Assembly (NCBI RefSeq): GCF_013364235.1 | Contig: NZ_CP054919.1 | Coordinates: 2,407,345-2,471,344 of the forward strand | DNA from: Kitasatospora sp. NA04385 | GTDB taxonomy: Bacteria; Actinomycetota; Actinomycetes; Streptomycetales; Streptomycetaceae | Length of the DNA stretch: 64,000 nucleotides | Reading direction: 5' to 3' | Shown here: positions 40,111 through 50,151 of the stretch, piece after piece | Numbering within the stretch: the first letter of the stretch is position 1 | Layout: every line of letters begins with the position of its first letter | Made by a program: the position numbers and the translations under genes | Notes under the pieces: model-generated | The model's database searches: none | What the model was told of the DNA's origin: nothing | What the model saw: the letters and a program-made list of their open reading frames with translations, nothing else

Positions 40111-40150
40111 TGCTGACGGTGCGGGTGCTGACGGTGCGGGTGTTGACGGC
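40111..40150. repeat. 15-bp tandem repeat downstream of the oxidoreductase
   Basis: TGCTGACGGTGCGGG occurs twice exactly and a third time partly (TGTTGACGGC), between the stop codon and its terminator. Confidence 0.6.
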
Positions 40151-40168
40151 CCAGCAGCCGACGCGGGG

Positions 40169-41191
<1,023 letters not shown>

Positions 41192-41209
41192 CACACACTC
41201 CTCGGGATG

Positions 41210-41267
41210 AAATGTTCACCAGCTAAAGCAATCGTGCGAATGAAAAGTTCAGGTTGTCAAATGTTCA
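41210..41267. promoter_or_regulatory. probable MarR operators
   Basis: AAATGTTCA at 41210-41218 and 41259-41267, with AAAAGTTCA at 41243-41251, lie in the 91-bp divergent spacer. A TAGAAT box at 41270-41275 is a likely -10 for marR. Confidence 0.5.
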
Positions 41268-41282
41268 GCTAGAATCGGAAGC

Positions 41283-41792
41283 ATGGCGGAGCAGGAGGAG
41301 CAGGTCATGGCGGAGGAGCAGACACCGACTGTCGACCCGATCACGCTGGAGGTCGTCGACCTGATGGCGCGCCTGGTCGGACTCTTCCACCGCGAGTACG
41401 AGGAGGCCGCGGCCGCCCGCTCGCTCACCGGCGCCCAGGCCAAGGTGCTGGCGCTGCTACGGCGCGGGCCGATGCCGATGCGGCACATCGCCCAGACGCT
41501 CTCCTGCGAGCCGTCCAACATCACCGGCATCGTCGACCGGCTGGAGGGGCGCGGCTTCGTCACCCGCGAGTCCGACCCGCAGGACCGCCGGGTCAAGCTG
41601 GTGGTCGCCACCGACGCCGGCCGCTCGGCCTCCAACGAACTGCGCGAGTCGCTGAACTTCGCCCGCGAGCCGCTGGCCGCCCTCGACGGCGACGAGCGCG
41701 GGCAACTGCGCGACCTGCTGCGGCGGATGCTCGACTCCACCGGCTCGGGTGCCGCCCCCGGCAGCGGCGCAGCCGACGCGAAGACCGGCTGA
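41283..41792 (+). CDS. MarR-family transcriptional regulator
   Basis: The protein is 169 aa from ATG 41283, which would be leaderless given TAGAAT just upstream. An in-frame ATG at 41307 preceded by GGAGGAG is a good alternative. The winged helix reads LTGAQAKVLALLRRGPMPMR, HIAQTLSCEPSNITGIVDRL, RGFVTRESDPQDRRVKLV. It probably represses the divergent oxidoreductase until a ligand binds. Confidence 0.9.
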   Translation: MAEQEEQVMAEEQTPTVDPITLEVVDLMARLVGLFHREYEEAAAARSLTGAQAKVLALLRRGPMPMRHIAQTLSCEPSNITGIVDRLEGRGFVTRESDPQDRRVKLVVATDAGRSASNELRESLNFAREPLAALDGDERGQLRDLLRRMLDSTGSGAAPGSGAADAKTG

Positions 41793-42132
41793 GCCGCCGT
41801 CAGCAGCACGCCGACACCTCTGCGCCAGCCCCCCACTCACCACCACCGGACACCTTCCGCCGCCTTTTTACTGCCTGTTCACCGCCTGCCCGCGGCCCGT
41901 CCACTGTGCATCCGCCATCCGTCCGCCGCGCCCGTGATGAGGCCGGGCGGGGCCGTCGGACCGGCCGGCCCGGCGGGGTCGAAAAAACTCCCGAAAAAAA
42001 TGGTTCGCGTGTAACCATTCCGCGTACCGAACCGTCCAAGTATTGACGAGTGCCGATCCGCAGTGCGGCGGATCAGCCGAGTGCCTTCCCTCGGGCACCA
42101 GTTGCCGCTGCGCGCAGAGAGACCGCCGACCG
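41793..42132. other. spacer before the LCP gene
   Basis: No gene is seen in 340 bp. The part after 41980 is AT-rich (GTCGAAAAAACTCCCGAAAA and on) and holds a 7-bp-arm dyad AATGGTT/AACCATT at 41999-42019 and a likely promoter. Confidence 0.5.
41999..42019. promoter_or_regulatory. dyad upstream of the LCP gene
   Basis: AATGGTT-CGCGTGT-AACCATT is a perfect 7-bp-arm dyad in an AT-rich block about 115 bases before the LCP start, a possible operator. Confidence 0.4.
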
Positions 42133-43686
42133 ATGACCGACGCCACGCAGAGACCCGCCTCGGCCCGCTCCCGCGGCCGCCGAATAGCCCGTGGCCTGGG
42201 GGCCACCGCTGCCGCACTCGTCGTCGCCGCCGCCGGGGCCGGCGCCTGGTACTACCAGCGGCTGGACCACAACATCACGACCTTCGCGCCCGAGGGCATC
42301 GCCTCCAGCCGCCCGCCGGTCGCCACGCCCGCGCCCACCGGCGGCGTCCCCGTCAACGTCCTGCTGCTCGGCTCCGACACCCGCGACGACGGCAACAGCT
42401 CGCTGGGCGGCGGCGACGAGGGCGTGGGCCACTCCGACACCGCGATCCTGCTGCACGTGTACGCCGACCACAAGCACGCCGTCGGCGTGTCGATACCGCG
42501 CGACACCCTGGTCACCATCCCGGCCTGCCTCCTGCAGGACGGCAAGTGGAGCAGCCAGCGGACCAACCAGATGTTCAACTCGGCCTTCACCGTGGGCGAG
42601 TTCAAGCAGGGCAACCCGGCCTGCACGCAGAACACCGTGGAGGCGCTGACCGGGCTGCGGATCGACCACACCCTGGTCGTCGACTTCAAGGGCTTCGCGG
42701 CCATCACCAGCGCCGTCGGCGGCGTCGACGTCTGCGTCCCCAACGACGTGGACTCCTACGGCATCCACCTCACCAAGGGCCGGCAGACCGTCTCCGGGCA
42801 GCAGGCGGTGGACTACGTCCGGGCCCGGCACGGCATCGGCGACAGCTCCGACATCGGCCGGATGCTCCGCCAGCAGGCGTTCATGTCCTCGCTGATCAAG
42901 AAGGTGCAGGGCAAGGGCTTCGACCTGACCACCCTGCTGCCGCTCGCCGACGCCGCCACCAAGTCGCTCACCGTCGACCCCGGGCTCGGCTCCCCCTACA
43001 AGCTGGCCGAGTTCGCCCAGTCGCTCCAGGACATCCAGCTCTCCGACATCCAGTTCGTCACCCTCCCCTGGCGCTTCCAGGGCGCGCGCGTCGCCGTGGT
43101 CGAGCCGGACGCGAGCATCCTGTGGAACCTGCTGCGCCAGGACCGCACCCTGGACGGCCGCGCCACCGACAGCGGCGCCACCCCGGGCGCGGGCACCGGC
43201 ACCGGCACCGGGCCCAGCCCCGGCGCCTCCCCCTCCGCCACCGCCTCCGCCTCCAGCAGTGCCGACGCCGACGCCGCCCTGCTGAAGGTGCCCGTCACCG
43301 TGCACAACGCCGCCAAGTCGGGCGGCCTGGCCGGGCGCACCGCGCTCGCCCTGCGCGGCAACGGCTACACCGACATCACCATCGGCGCCAACACCGCGGC
43401 CCGCCGCACCACCCTGATCGAGTACGAGCCCTCCCGGCGGGCCGCCGCCGAACGCCTCGCCCAGCTCTACCCCGGCGCCGAACTCCGCTCCGGCGCCGTC
43501 GACGGCGTCGTCCTCACCCTCGGCCAGGACCGCGCCGACGCCGGCGCCCCCGACGTGCCGACCGGCGCCGAAGCCACCGGTACCGGCGCCTCCGCCAGCG
43601 CCCTCCCCTCCAGCATCCCGTCCGGGATCGCCGACAACACCCGGCCCGCCGACACCGACCTCTGCAACGACCTCAGCTTCGGCTGA
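42133..43686 (+). CDS. LytR-CpsA-Psr (LCP) family cell-wall ligase
   Basis: The protein is 517 aa from ATG 42133. A short basic N terminus and one membrane helix (about 20-45) precede the LCP domain: VNVLLLGSDTRDD, HSDTAILLHVYADHKHAVGV, SIPRDTLVTIP, IDHTLVVDFKGFAAITSAVG, QAVDYVRARHGIGDSSDIGR. A Gly/Ser/Thr linker leads to a LytR_C domain (VTVHNAAKSGGLAGRTALAL). LCP enzymes attach teichoic acid or other glycopolymers to peptidoglycan outside the membrane. Confidence 0.93.
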   Translation: MTDATQRPASARSRGRRIARGLGATAAALVVAAAGAGAWYYQRLDHNITTFAPEGIASSRPPVATPAPTGGVPVNVLLLGSDTRDDGNSSLGGGDEGVGHSDTAILLHVYADHKHAVGVSIPRDTLVTIPACLLQDGKWSSQRTNQMFNSAFTVGEFKQGNPACTQNTVEALTGLRIDHTLVVDFKGFAAITSAVGGVDVCVPNDVDSYGIHLTKGRQTVSGQQAVDYVRARHGIGDSSDIGRMLRQQAFMSSLIKKVQGKGFDLTTLLPLADAATKSLTVDPGLGSPYKLAEFAQSLQDIQLSDIQFVTLPWRFQGARVAVVEPDASILWNLLRQDRTLDGRATDSGATPGAGTGTGTGPSPGASPSATASASSSADADAALLKVPVTVHNAAKSGGLAGRTALALRGNGYTDITIGANTAARRTTLIEYEPSRRAAAERLAQLYPGAELRSGAVDGVVLTLGQDRADAGAPDVPTGAEATGTGASASALPSSIPSGIADNTRPADTDLCNDLSFG

Positions 43687-43711
43687 CCGTCCGCCGCCCG
43701 GTACCCCGGCC

Positions 43712-43773
43712 GGGCCGGGGGCCGGGCCGGGGGCCGGGCCGGGGGCCGGGCCGGGGGCCGGGCCGGGGGCCGG
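43712..43773. repeat. 12-bp GC tandem repeat
   Basis: GGGGGCCGGGCC is repeated about 4.7 times from 43717, with a partial unit before it, between the convergent LCP and ACC-deaminase-like genes. Shadow frames give an RPGP artefact. Confidence 0.8.
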
Positions 43774-43803
43774 TGCAGGCGTACGAGTTGCTGCGGGCGG
43801 GCC

Positions 43804-44697
43804 TCACTGCTGCGGGTCGGGCACTCCCGTCACCACCACCGTCACCCGGCACCCGGCGAACTCGCCCGCCCGCAGCAGCCCGTACGCCGCCCACAGCGTC
43901 TTCGCCACGTACCGGCGCTCCACCGGCACCCCGTGCGTGGCCTGGAACCACCGGGCGAACCGTTCCAGCTCCGGCGGGACCTTCCCGTAGCCGCCGCCGT
44001 GCCAGCCGTGCACCAGCCGCCAGTTGGTGAACTCCCTTCCGTACCCGGCCCGGTGCAGGGCCGTCACCTCACCCTCCAGGTACCCCTCGCCGCGCAGCAC
44101 CGCCACCCCGAGCGCCCGCGGGCCCGGCGGCAGGCCGGCGGCGATCCCGGCCAGCGTGCCGCCGGTGCCGACCGCGCAGCACACCACGTCCCGGGGGCCG
44201 AAGTCCGGCTGCTGGTCGGCGAGTTCACCGGCGATCACCGCGGCGCCGCGCACCGCCGGGCCGTTGGAGCCGCCCTCGGGCAGCACGTAGTAGCCCTCCC
44301 GCCGCTCCCGCCCGCCGGTGGCCACCTCCCGGTAGGCGGAGCGCTCGACGAACTCCAGCACCATGCCGTCCCGTTCGGCCCGGGCCAGCGACCAGTTGCG
44401 CGGCCGCCCGGCGAGTTCCGCGCCGCGGATCACGCCGACGCTCGCCAGCCCGAGCCCGTGCGCCGCGGCCGCCACCGCCCGCACGTGGGTGGAGTACGCC
44501 CCGCCGTAGGTGAGCAGCCCCCGGGCGCCCCCGGCGAGGGCCAGCTCCAGGTTCGGCGCGAGCTTGCGCCACTTGTTGCCGGGCACCGTCGGGTGCGCCA
44601 GGTCGTCCCGCTTGAGCCACAGCTCCGCCCCCGCCGCGGCGAACTCCGGGTCGTCGACCCTCGTCAGCGGCGTGGGCAGGGCGGCGGCAGGAAGCAT
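43804..44697 (-). CDS. ACC deaminase/D-cysteine desulfhydrase family PLP enzyme
   Basis: The protein is 297 aa from ATG 44697. Tryptophan-synthase-beta fold type II: LWLKRDDLAHPTVPGNKWRK, with the PLP lysine K42 in GNKWRKL, GGAYSTHVRAVAAAAHGLGL as the phosphate/substrate loop, CCAVGTGGTLAGIAAGLP. The Tyr pair needed by true ACC deaminases is not clear to me, so D-cysteine desulfhydrase or an unassigned activity is equally possible. It is monocistronic. Confidence 0.87.
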   Translation of the reverse strand: MLPAAALPTPLTRVDDPEFAAAGAELWLKRDDLAHPTVPGNKWRKLAPNLELALAGGARGLLTYGGAYSTHVRAVAAAAHGLGLASVGVIRGAELAGRPRNWSLARAERDGMVLEFVERSAYREVATGGRERREGYYVLPEGGSNGPAVRGAAVIAGELADQQPDFGPRDVVCCAVGTGGTLAGIAAGLPPGPRALGVAVLRGEGYLEGEVTALHRAGYGREFTNWRLVHGWHGGGYGKVPPELERFARWFQATHGVPVERRYVAKTLWAAYGLLRAGEFAGCRVTVVVTGVPDPQQ

Positions 44698-44768
44698 CCG
44701 CCCACCCTAGGCCCTCGCCACCGAGCCCGGTCGGCCCCGGCCCCGGCCCCGGTCGGCTCCGGCCCCGG

Positions 44769-45957
44769 TCAGAGCACCGCCACCCCCAGTGGTCGCTGCC
44801 CGGCCTCCAGCCGGTGGGTGGCCCCGCTGTCGAGGTCGACCAGGGTGATGCCGTCCCAGTAGCCGTCCCGGGTAAAGCCGCCGGTGACGTACGCCGTCCG
44901 CCCGTCCGCTGACACCGCCACGTTCTCGTGCGGGGCACCGAGCGGGTAGACCCGTTCGCTGCCGTCCGGGTCGCGGACCGTCAGACTGGGGCCCCGGTCG
45001 GCGCGGGTGACCGGGCCGGAGCCGACCACCAGCAGCCGCCCGTCCAGCGTGACGGTGGCGCCGTGCTGGTGGGTGTCGGCGGTCATCGGCTCGGTCGACA
45101 CCTGCCCGGTGACCGGGTCGACCACGGCCAGGCGCTCGCCCTCGAAGGGCAGCAGCAGCTTGCCGTCGCCCGGCCGGACCACCGCGTAGTGCGGTTTCAG
45201 CCAGGAGCCGAGCCCGCCCTCGGTGCCGTACGGCGCGACCTGGATCCGCCGGGTGGCCAGGCCGTCCGCCGCGACCACCGTCACGTCGAAGGAGTCGTGA
45301 CCGGTCGCGTAGACCTCCCGACCGTCGGCCGAGACGTCCACGTCGAAGGGGCGGCGGCCGACCGGGGCCACCCCGGTGACCTCGCCCTTCGCGGTGTCGA
45401 CGACCTCCAGCACGCCGGACCGGCCGGGCACGTTCACCCCGACGTACAGCCGGGTGCCGTCCGGCGACAGGGCCAGGCCCATGCCGCCGCCCCGGTACTC
45501 GCCCGTCCCCGGCGGGCCGGTGTCGGTGCGCAGCGCGACGGTGCGGACCAGCGTGCGCGCCCGGGTGTCGACCTCGGCGACACCCTCCGCGGTGCTCACC
45601 CAGGCCCGCCCCTCCGCCCCGACGGCCACCGCGTACGGCGCCGTGCCGACCCGTACCGAGCCGGTCGCCCCGCGCGCCGGATCGACGAAGGTGACGGTGT
45701 CCGCCCCGAAGTCGGCCACCAGCAGCGTCCCGGCCGGGGTGGGATCAGGGGCGGGCGCCGGGGCCGCTCCGGCGGCCTGCCCACCGGACGGGGCGGCCGG
45801 AGCGGGGACGGCGGACGCGGCGGCGGACGCCGTCGGCCGGGACGGAGCCGGGCGCCAGCGGGCTGCCGCCGCCCGGGTCGGCGCAGCCGGCCAGCAGCAC
45901 GGCCAGCACCGGTGCGGCGGCCAGCAGCGGGCCGATGCGCCTGCGGCGGGTGCTCAC
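44769..45957 (-). CDS. beta-propeller (YVTN-type) lipoprotein (frame broken)
   Basis: The start is GTG 45957, GGAGG upstream, overlapping the ankyrin stop by four bases (GTGA). The first frame gives STRRRRIGPLLAAAPVLAVL then LAGC, a lipobox, to about 45860. The propeller frame runs from there to 44769: a Pro/Ala linker, GTLLVADFGADTVTFVDP, then repeated blades such as GMGLALSPDGTRLYVGVN and RPFDVDVSADGREVYATG. A net one-base insertion in the linker, for example the A near 45857, would explain the break. Intact, it would be a lipid-anchored seven-bladed propeller outside the membrane; ligand unknown. Confidence 0.78.
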
Positions 45958-46634
45958 GGAGTGCCTCCGCTCTCCCGGCCCGGGCCCTGCGGCCCGGGCG
46001 TGGTCTCGGTCTCTACTTCGGCCTTGGCCTCGGTCTCGGTCTCGGCCTCGCGGAGCAGGTCGGCCAGGGCGTCGAAGCCGCGCCGTTCGGCGTGCCGCAG
46101 CGCCGTCACGCCGTCGGCGTCGGCGAGCCGTGGGTCCGCCCCTGCGGCGAGCAGCAGCCGGACGACCTCGGTGTGCGCGCGGCCGCCGTCGCCGAGGATC
46201 ACGGCCTCCAGCAGGGCCGTCCAGCCCAGCCGGTTGACGTGGTCGACCTCGATGCCGGTCTCCTCCAGCACGGCCCGTACGTAGGCGACGTGGCCGCGCT
46301 CGGCGGCGGGTATCAGGCTCACCCCGCCGAACCGGTTGGTCAGCCCGAAGTCCGGTCCGGCGGGCAGCAGGGCGCGCATCATCGGCACGCTGCCGGTGAC
46401 GCCGGTGACCAGCCAGGGGCTGTCCTCCCGCTCGTCCTTGGCGTTCGGGTCCGCCCCGGCGGCGACCAGGAGTTCGGCGACGGGGACGTGGTCGGCGAGC
46501 GCGGCGAGCAGCAGCGCCGTCCGCCCGTGCGGATCGCGCGCCGCCGGGTCGGCGCCCTCCGCCAGGGCGGCCCGGGCGGCGTCGAGGTCTCCGGCGTGCG
46601 CGGCGGCGAGCAGGCGTTGGTCGATCGCGGTCAT
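45954..46634 (-). CDS. ankyrin repeat protein
   Basis: The protein is 226 aa from ATG 46634, with GGAGGA six bases upstream. Five to six ankyrin repeats are visible: DQRLLAAAHAGDLDAARAAL, DPHGRTALLLAALADHVPVA, ELLVAAGADPNAKDE, RLGWTALLEAVILGDGGRAH, LLLAAGADPRLADADGVTAL. It ends in an acidic Glu/Thr tail. No signal peptide is present, so it should be a cytoplasmic protein-binding scaffold. It is coupled by a GTGA overlap to the propeller lipoprotein. Confidence 0.9.
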   Translation of the reverse strand: MTAIDQRLLAAAHAGDLDAARAALAEGADPAARDPHGRTALLLAALADHVPVAELLVAAGADPNAKDEREDSPWLVTGVTGSVPMMRALLPAGPDFGLTNRFGGVSLIPAAERGHVAYVRAVLEETGIEVDHVNRLGWTALLEAVILGDGGRAHTEVVRLLLAAGADPRLADADGVTALRHAERRGFDALADLLREAETETEAKAEVETETTPGPQGPGRESGGTP

Positions 46635-47388
46635 CACGGTCCTCCTCCTGAGGGACGGCAGGTACGGCACGGGGATGCCTCAACAGATGCGGGGGCGGCG
46701 GGCGGGGCGGGCGGTTCGGTGTCCTGACTCCATATTTGCCCCGCCCCCCACCGCACCTCGTCGGCGAACCGGCCAGACCCGGCGAGCGTTCCGGTGGACC
46801 CCGGCATCATCCGATCGGTGGATGCGCGACCGCCGCCACCCACGTTCTCGCAGCTCAGCGCCCCGCCTCGTCCCACCCCGCCCCGCCTCGTCCCATCCCG
46901 CCGCGTCCCGTCCCGGAGCAGAGGACCCGTCGCGAACCGGCCGGCGACTACCTCGCGGCCCGGAAACGCCGGGGGTGCGAGCCCGTCCGACACCCGCGAT
47001 GGGTGCGGGCCCCACCGGCGGGACGGGCTGCGGTCAGCGCCGCTTCGCACTCCGCGGCGCCACGTCGCAGGGCTGCGCTCCGTCCGCTCGCGGGTGCTCC
47101 GCTGCCCGAGCATGCGGTTCAGCCGGGGTTCTTGACCCGCTTTCACCGGGATCGGCAGCCACCGGGCACCGCTCGATTCGGACCTCGGCCAGGGCCCGGC
47201 GGACACCGGGCGGGGCGGCTCCCGCAGGGACAGCTCCGGCGGTTGTTCCCAGGCCGTTCCCCCAGGAGGGGGAATTCGGCGGCCGGGACTGCGCCCGGGG
47301 GCCGGTCTTCCCCTATGCTCTGCGCGGGGGTTGAGGATTCTCGCTGGTCAGGGGGCCCGATCGGCTGACTCTCCGTCAGCGGCCGAGG
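46635..47388. other. gene-free low-complexity stretch
   Basis: No supported gene is found in 750 bp; the frames here have no family resemblance and overlap each other on both strands. A CCCCGCCTCGTCCCA repeat stands at 46861-46875 and 46881-46895. CATATTTG near 46731 is AT-rich and may be the promoter of the ankyrin operon. Confidence 0.5.
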
Positions 47389-47462
<74 letters not shown>

Positions 47463-47733
47463 CCGACTCGACCCGCCGGGGCCGACGATGCGGTCCTGGC
47501 AGCAGCAGACGGCCCCTCAGGGCCGCCCCCGGCAGCATAGCCGGTCGATCACCCGTGGTGCGCGCCGGGGGCGCATCCGGGTACGCACGGCCCGTCGCCC
47601 GTCCGCGCCGCCGATACCGCCCAGGTGGCGGGCACGGCGCCCGGCCCGGTGCGGCGCAGCGGCGGTGGCGGACCGCCCGTCGGCGGGTGAGGCTGGACCC
47701 CCAGGTCGGCGCGAGCGGGAGCGGGTGTCCGGG

Positions 47734-48615
47734 ATGAAGCGGTCCTTGGGTGCGGGGGCGCTGGCGGTGTCCCTGGCCGTCGCGGCGACCGGCTGCGGCT
47801 CCTCCGGCGGCGGGGCCGCCGCGTCCGGCGCCGCCGCCTCGGCACCCTCGCCGGTCCCGGCCACGCTAACCTCCGGCACCGGGCCGCCCGCCGCGCACGG
47901 CTGGAGCCGGCAGCGCCTGCTCGCGGCGGTCGACCGGCCCCGGGGCACCACCCGGACCGCCGCGCCGACGCCGCTCGACAGCCGGGTCGGCGCGGTGTTC
48001 ACGCACGGCCCGGACGGTGACCACTTCTGCACCGCCAGCGTGGTCGACAGCCCCGGCCGGAACCTGATCGTGACGGCGGCGCACTGCCTGGTCCAGCCGC
48101 GGATCGGCCGGACCCGCACCGACCTGGTGTTCGCCCCCGGCTACCGGAACGGTGACACCCCGTCGGGCGTCTGGCCGGTCGACGCGGTGACCGTCGACCC
48201 GGCCTGGCGCCGCGACGGCGACCCGGACGTGGACGTGGCCTTCGCGACCGTGCGGCCGCAGGACGGGCGGCAGGTGCAGGAGGTGCTGGGCGGCAACCGG
48301 CTCGGCACCGACCCGGGCCACGACCTGGAGGTGAAGGTCACCGGGTACCCGAGCACCGCGGACCAGCCGATCACCTGCAGCACCGTCGCCACCGAGCAGA
48401 GCCCCACCCAGCTGCGGATCGACTGCCCCGGCTACACCGGCGGCACCAGCGGCAGCCCCTGGGTCACCCGGCTCGACCCCGGGACCCGCACCGGCACCGT
48501 GGTCGGCGTGATCGGCGGCTACCAGGAGGGCGGCGACAGCGCCGACACCTCCTACAGCAGCTACTTCGGCGAACGGGTCCGGGCGCTCTACGCGCAGGCC
48601 TCCGGCGGCTCGTGA
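47734..48615 (+). CDS. secreted trypsin-like serine protease lipoprotein (copy 1)
   Basis: The protein is 293 aa from ATG 47734; GTG 47725 in frame is possible, with GGGAG three bases before it. The signal KRSLGAGALAVSLAVAATGC ends in a lipobox. The catalytic triad is His in LIVTAAHCLV, Asp in DPDVDVAFATV, and Ser in GGTSGSPWVTRL. Cysteine pairs lie around HFCTAS/AAHC and ITCS/RIDC. It is a chymotrypsin-fold protease outside the membrane. A related gene follows directly, so this is a tandem duplication. Confidence 0.88.
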   Translation: MKRSLGAGALAVSLAVAATGCGSSGGGAAASGAAASAPSPVPATLTSGTGPPAAHGWSRQRLLAAVDRPRGTTRTAAPTPLDSRVGAVFTHGPDGDHFCTASVVDSPGRNLIVTAAHCLVQPRIGRTRTDLVFAPGYRNGDTPSGVWPVDAVTVDPAWRRDGDPDVDVAFATVRPQDGRQVQEVLGGNRLGTDPGHDLEVKVTGYPSTADQPITCSTVATEQSPTQLRIDCPGYTGGTSGSPWVTRLDPGTRTGTVVGVIGGYQEGGDSADTSYSSYFGERVRALYAQASGGS

Positions 48616-48776
48616 CCCCGCGTCAGCGCCCCCGCCGGGCCCCGGGCCGGGCCGCGTCCCGGCTGCTCGCGGGCGGCCCGGGGAGGGCGGTTGCCCGGCC
48701 CGCGCGGGCCCTGGTAGATCTTGCTGCGACCGCCGTCCGGCATCCCGGGCGGGCCGCCGAACGGAAGCGAGCGACG

Positions 48777-49548
48777 GTGCCGCGCACCACCCCCGGGCCG
48801 GGCCGCCCGTTCCGGGCCACCGCCGCCGCGGCCGCCGCGCTGGCCCTGCTGCCGGCCCTGTCCGGCTGCAGGCTCCGCCGGGACGGCCGGCGGCGCGCCG
48901 GAACGGGCCTCCGCCGTCCCCGCCCCGGCCGGCCCGGCCACCGACCGGATCGGCGCGCTGTTCGTCGACGGCCCCGACGGCGCCCGGGCCTGCACCGCCG
49001 GGGTGGTGCACAGCCCCGGCCGGAACCTGCTGGTCACCGCCGCCCACTGCGCGGCGCCCGACGGCGTCCGGCTGGACGGCCTGGTGTTCGCCCCCGGCTA
49101 CCGGAACGGCCTGACCCCGCACGGCGTCTGGCAGGTCACCGGGGTGACCGTCGCCCCCGGCTGGGAGGACGGGCAGGACGAGGACGACGACGTGGCCTTC
49201 CTCGCCGTCGCCCCGCTCGACGGCCGACAGGTCGAGGACGCGGTGGGCGCCGACGCGTTCGCCGCCGACCTCGGCCCGGGGCAGGAGGTCACCGTCACCG
49301 GCTACCCGAACGAGGACGACGCCCCGATCACCTGCCGGGCCCGCACCTCGGCGCACGGCGCCACCCAGCAGCGCTTCGACTGCGCCGGGTTCACCAACGG
49401 CACCAGCGGCAGCCCGTGGGTCACCGACGCGGGCCGGGTCATCGGGGTGATAGGGGGTTACCAGGAGGGCGGCGACACCGCCGACACCTCGTACAGCGTG
49501 GCCTTCGACGCGCACGTCGCCGAGCTGTACCGGCAGGCCACCGGCTGA
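48777..49548 (+). CDS. secreted trypsin-like serine protease (copy 2, frame broken)
   Basis: The signal frame starts at GTG 48777 and gives a hydrophobic run ending LALLPALSGC, a lipobox, followed by nonsense. The protease frame begins right there (GSAGTAGG, then DRIGALFVDGPDGARACTAG) and continues to 49548 with His in LLVTAAHCA, Asp in DEDDDVAFLAV, and Ser in NGTSGSPWVTDA. Removing the A at 48870 joins them as SGCGSAGTAGG, so a one-base insertion is the likely cause. It is about half identical to the preceding protease but lacks most of the linker region. Confidence 0.78.
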
Positions 49549-49623
49549 GGACGCCGGGCCCGGGAGGCATGAAGGGCGCGGGAGGCATGAAGGGCCGGCG
49601 GAAACACGAGGGGCCGGGGAAAC

Positions 49624-49656
49624 ACGAAGGCCCCCGGGAGAACCGGGGGCCTTCGT
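49624..49656. terminator. terminator between protease copy 2 and the tRNA-Asn pair
   Basis: A perfect 14-bp stem (ACGAAGGCCCCCGG and complement) with loop GAGAA followed by TCTG lies about 75 bases after the protease stop and 31 bases from the 3' end of the tRNA. It follows short direct repeats (GAGGCATGAAGGGC-like and GGGGAAACACGA-like). Confidence 0.75.
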
Positions 49657-49687
49657 TCTGTACCGATCACCGCGACTGCCGGTGAAG

Positions 49688-49760
49688 CTCCCCCAATTGG
49701 ACTCGAACCAATAACCTGCCGATTAACAGTCGGCTGCTCTGCCAATTGAGCTATGGGGGA
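49688..49760 (-). tRNA. tRNA-Asn (anticodon GTT), copy 1
   Basis: A 73-nt cloverleaf on the minus strand: acceptor TCCCCCA/TGGGGGA, anticodon stem GCCGA/TCGGC with loop CTGTTAA, discriminator G. It is identical to the neighbouring copy apart from one acceptor-stem base pair. No CCA is encoded. Confidence 0.95.
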
Positions 49761-49765
49761 CCGCG

Positions 49766-49838
49766 CTCCTCCAATTGGACTCGAACCAATAACCTGCCGA
49801 TTAACAGTCGGCTGCTCTGCCAATTGAGCTATGGAGGA
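49766..49838 (-). tRNA. tRNA-Asn (anticodon GTT), copy 2
   Basis: A 73-nt cloverleaf, acceptor TCCTCCA/TGGAGGA: a compensatory C-G to T-A change relative to copy 1, and otherwise the same sequence. It is five bases upstream of copy 1 and probably in one transcript. Confidence 0.95.
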
Positions 49839-50151
49839 TCGTACTTCCGCCACGACCGCCCCGGTGTCCGGATCACTCCAGACCTGCGGCGCTCGCTGCG
49901 GGACATACATTAGCGCACTCAGGGGGGTGTTCCGCCAATCGCTTTGCCCGGCGCCCTCCCCCACCTCGGGGGCCGGTCCCCGCGGCGGGCCGGTCCGGCG
50001 CGCCCCGCGCGCGCCCCGGGGCGCGGACGGGGATGCTGGTGCACGGCGGCTCCGGCTGGCCCGGACCCGCCACCGGCGGGGTGGTTCACGGCCCGGCCGG
50101 ACGGGTAGACGCGGCACACAATCGCGCGGCGACGAAGGGTGGAACCAGGGC
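49839..50151. other. spacer between tRNA-Asn genes and the YtxH-like gene
   Basis: No gene is seen. ACATACATTAG at 49903-49913 is AT-rich and may hold the tRNA promoter on the minus strand. Confidence 0.45.

Noticed and set aside
43673..43951. Protein with RPGP repeats
   Set aside because: It comes from the 12-bp GC repeat between two convergent genes.
46635..47388. Overlapping frames in the gene-free stretch
   Set aside because: No family resemblance, no convincing ribosome site, and competing frames on both strands.
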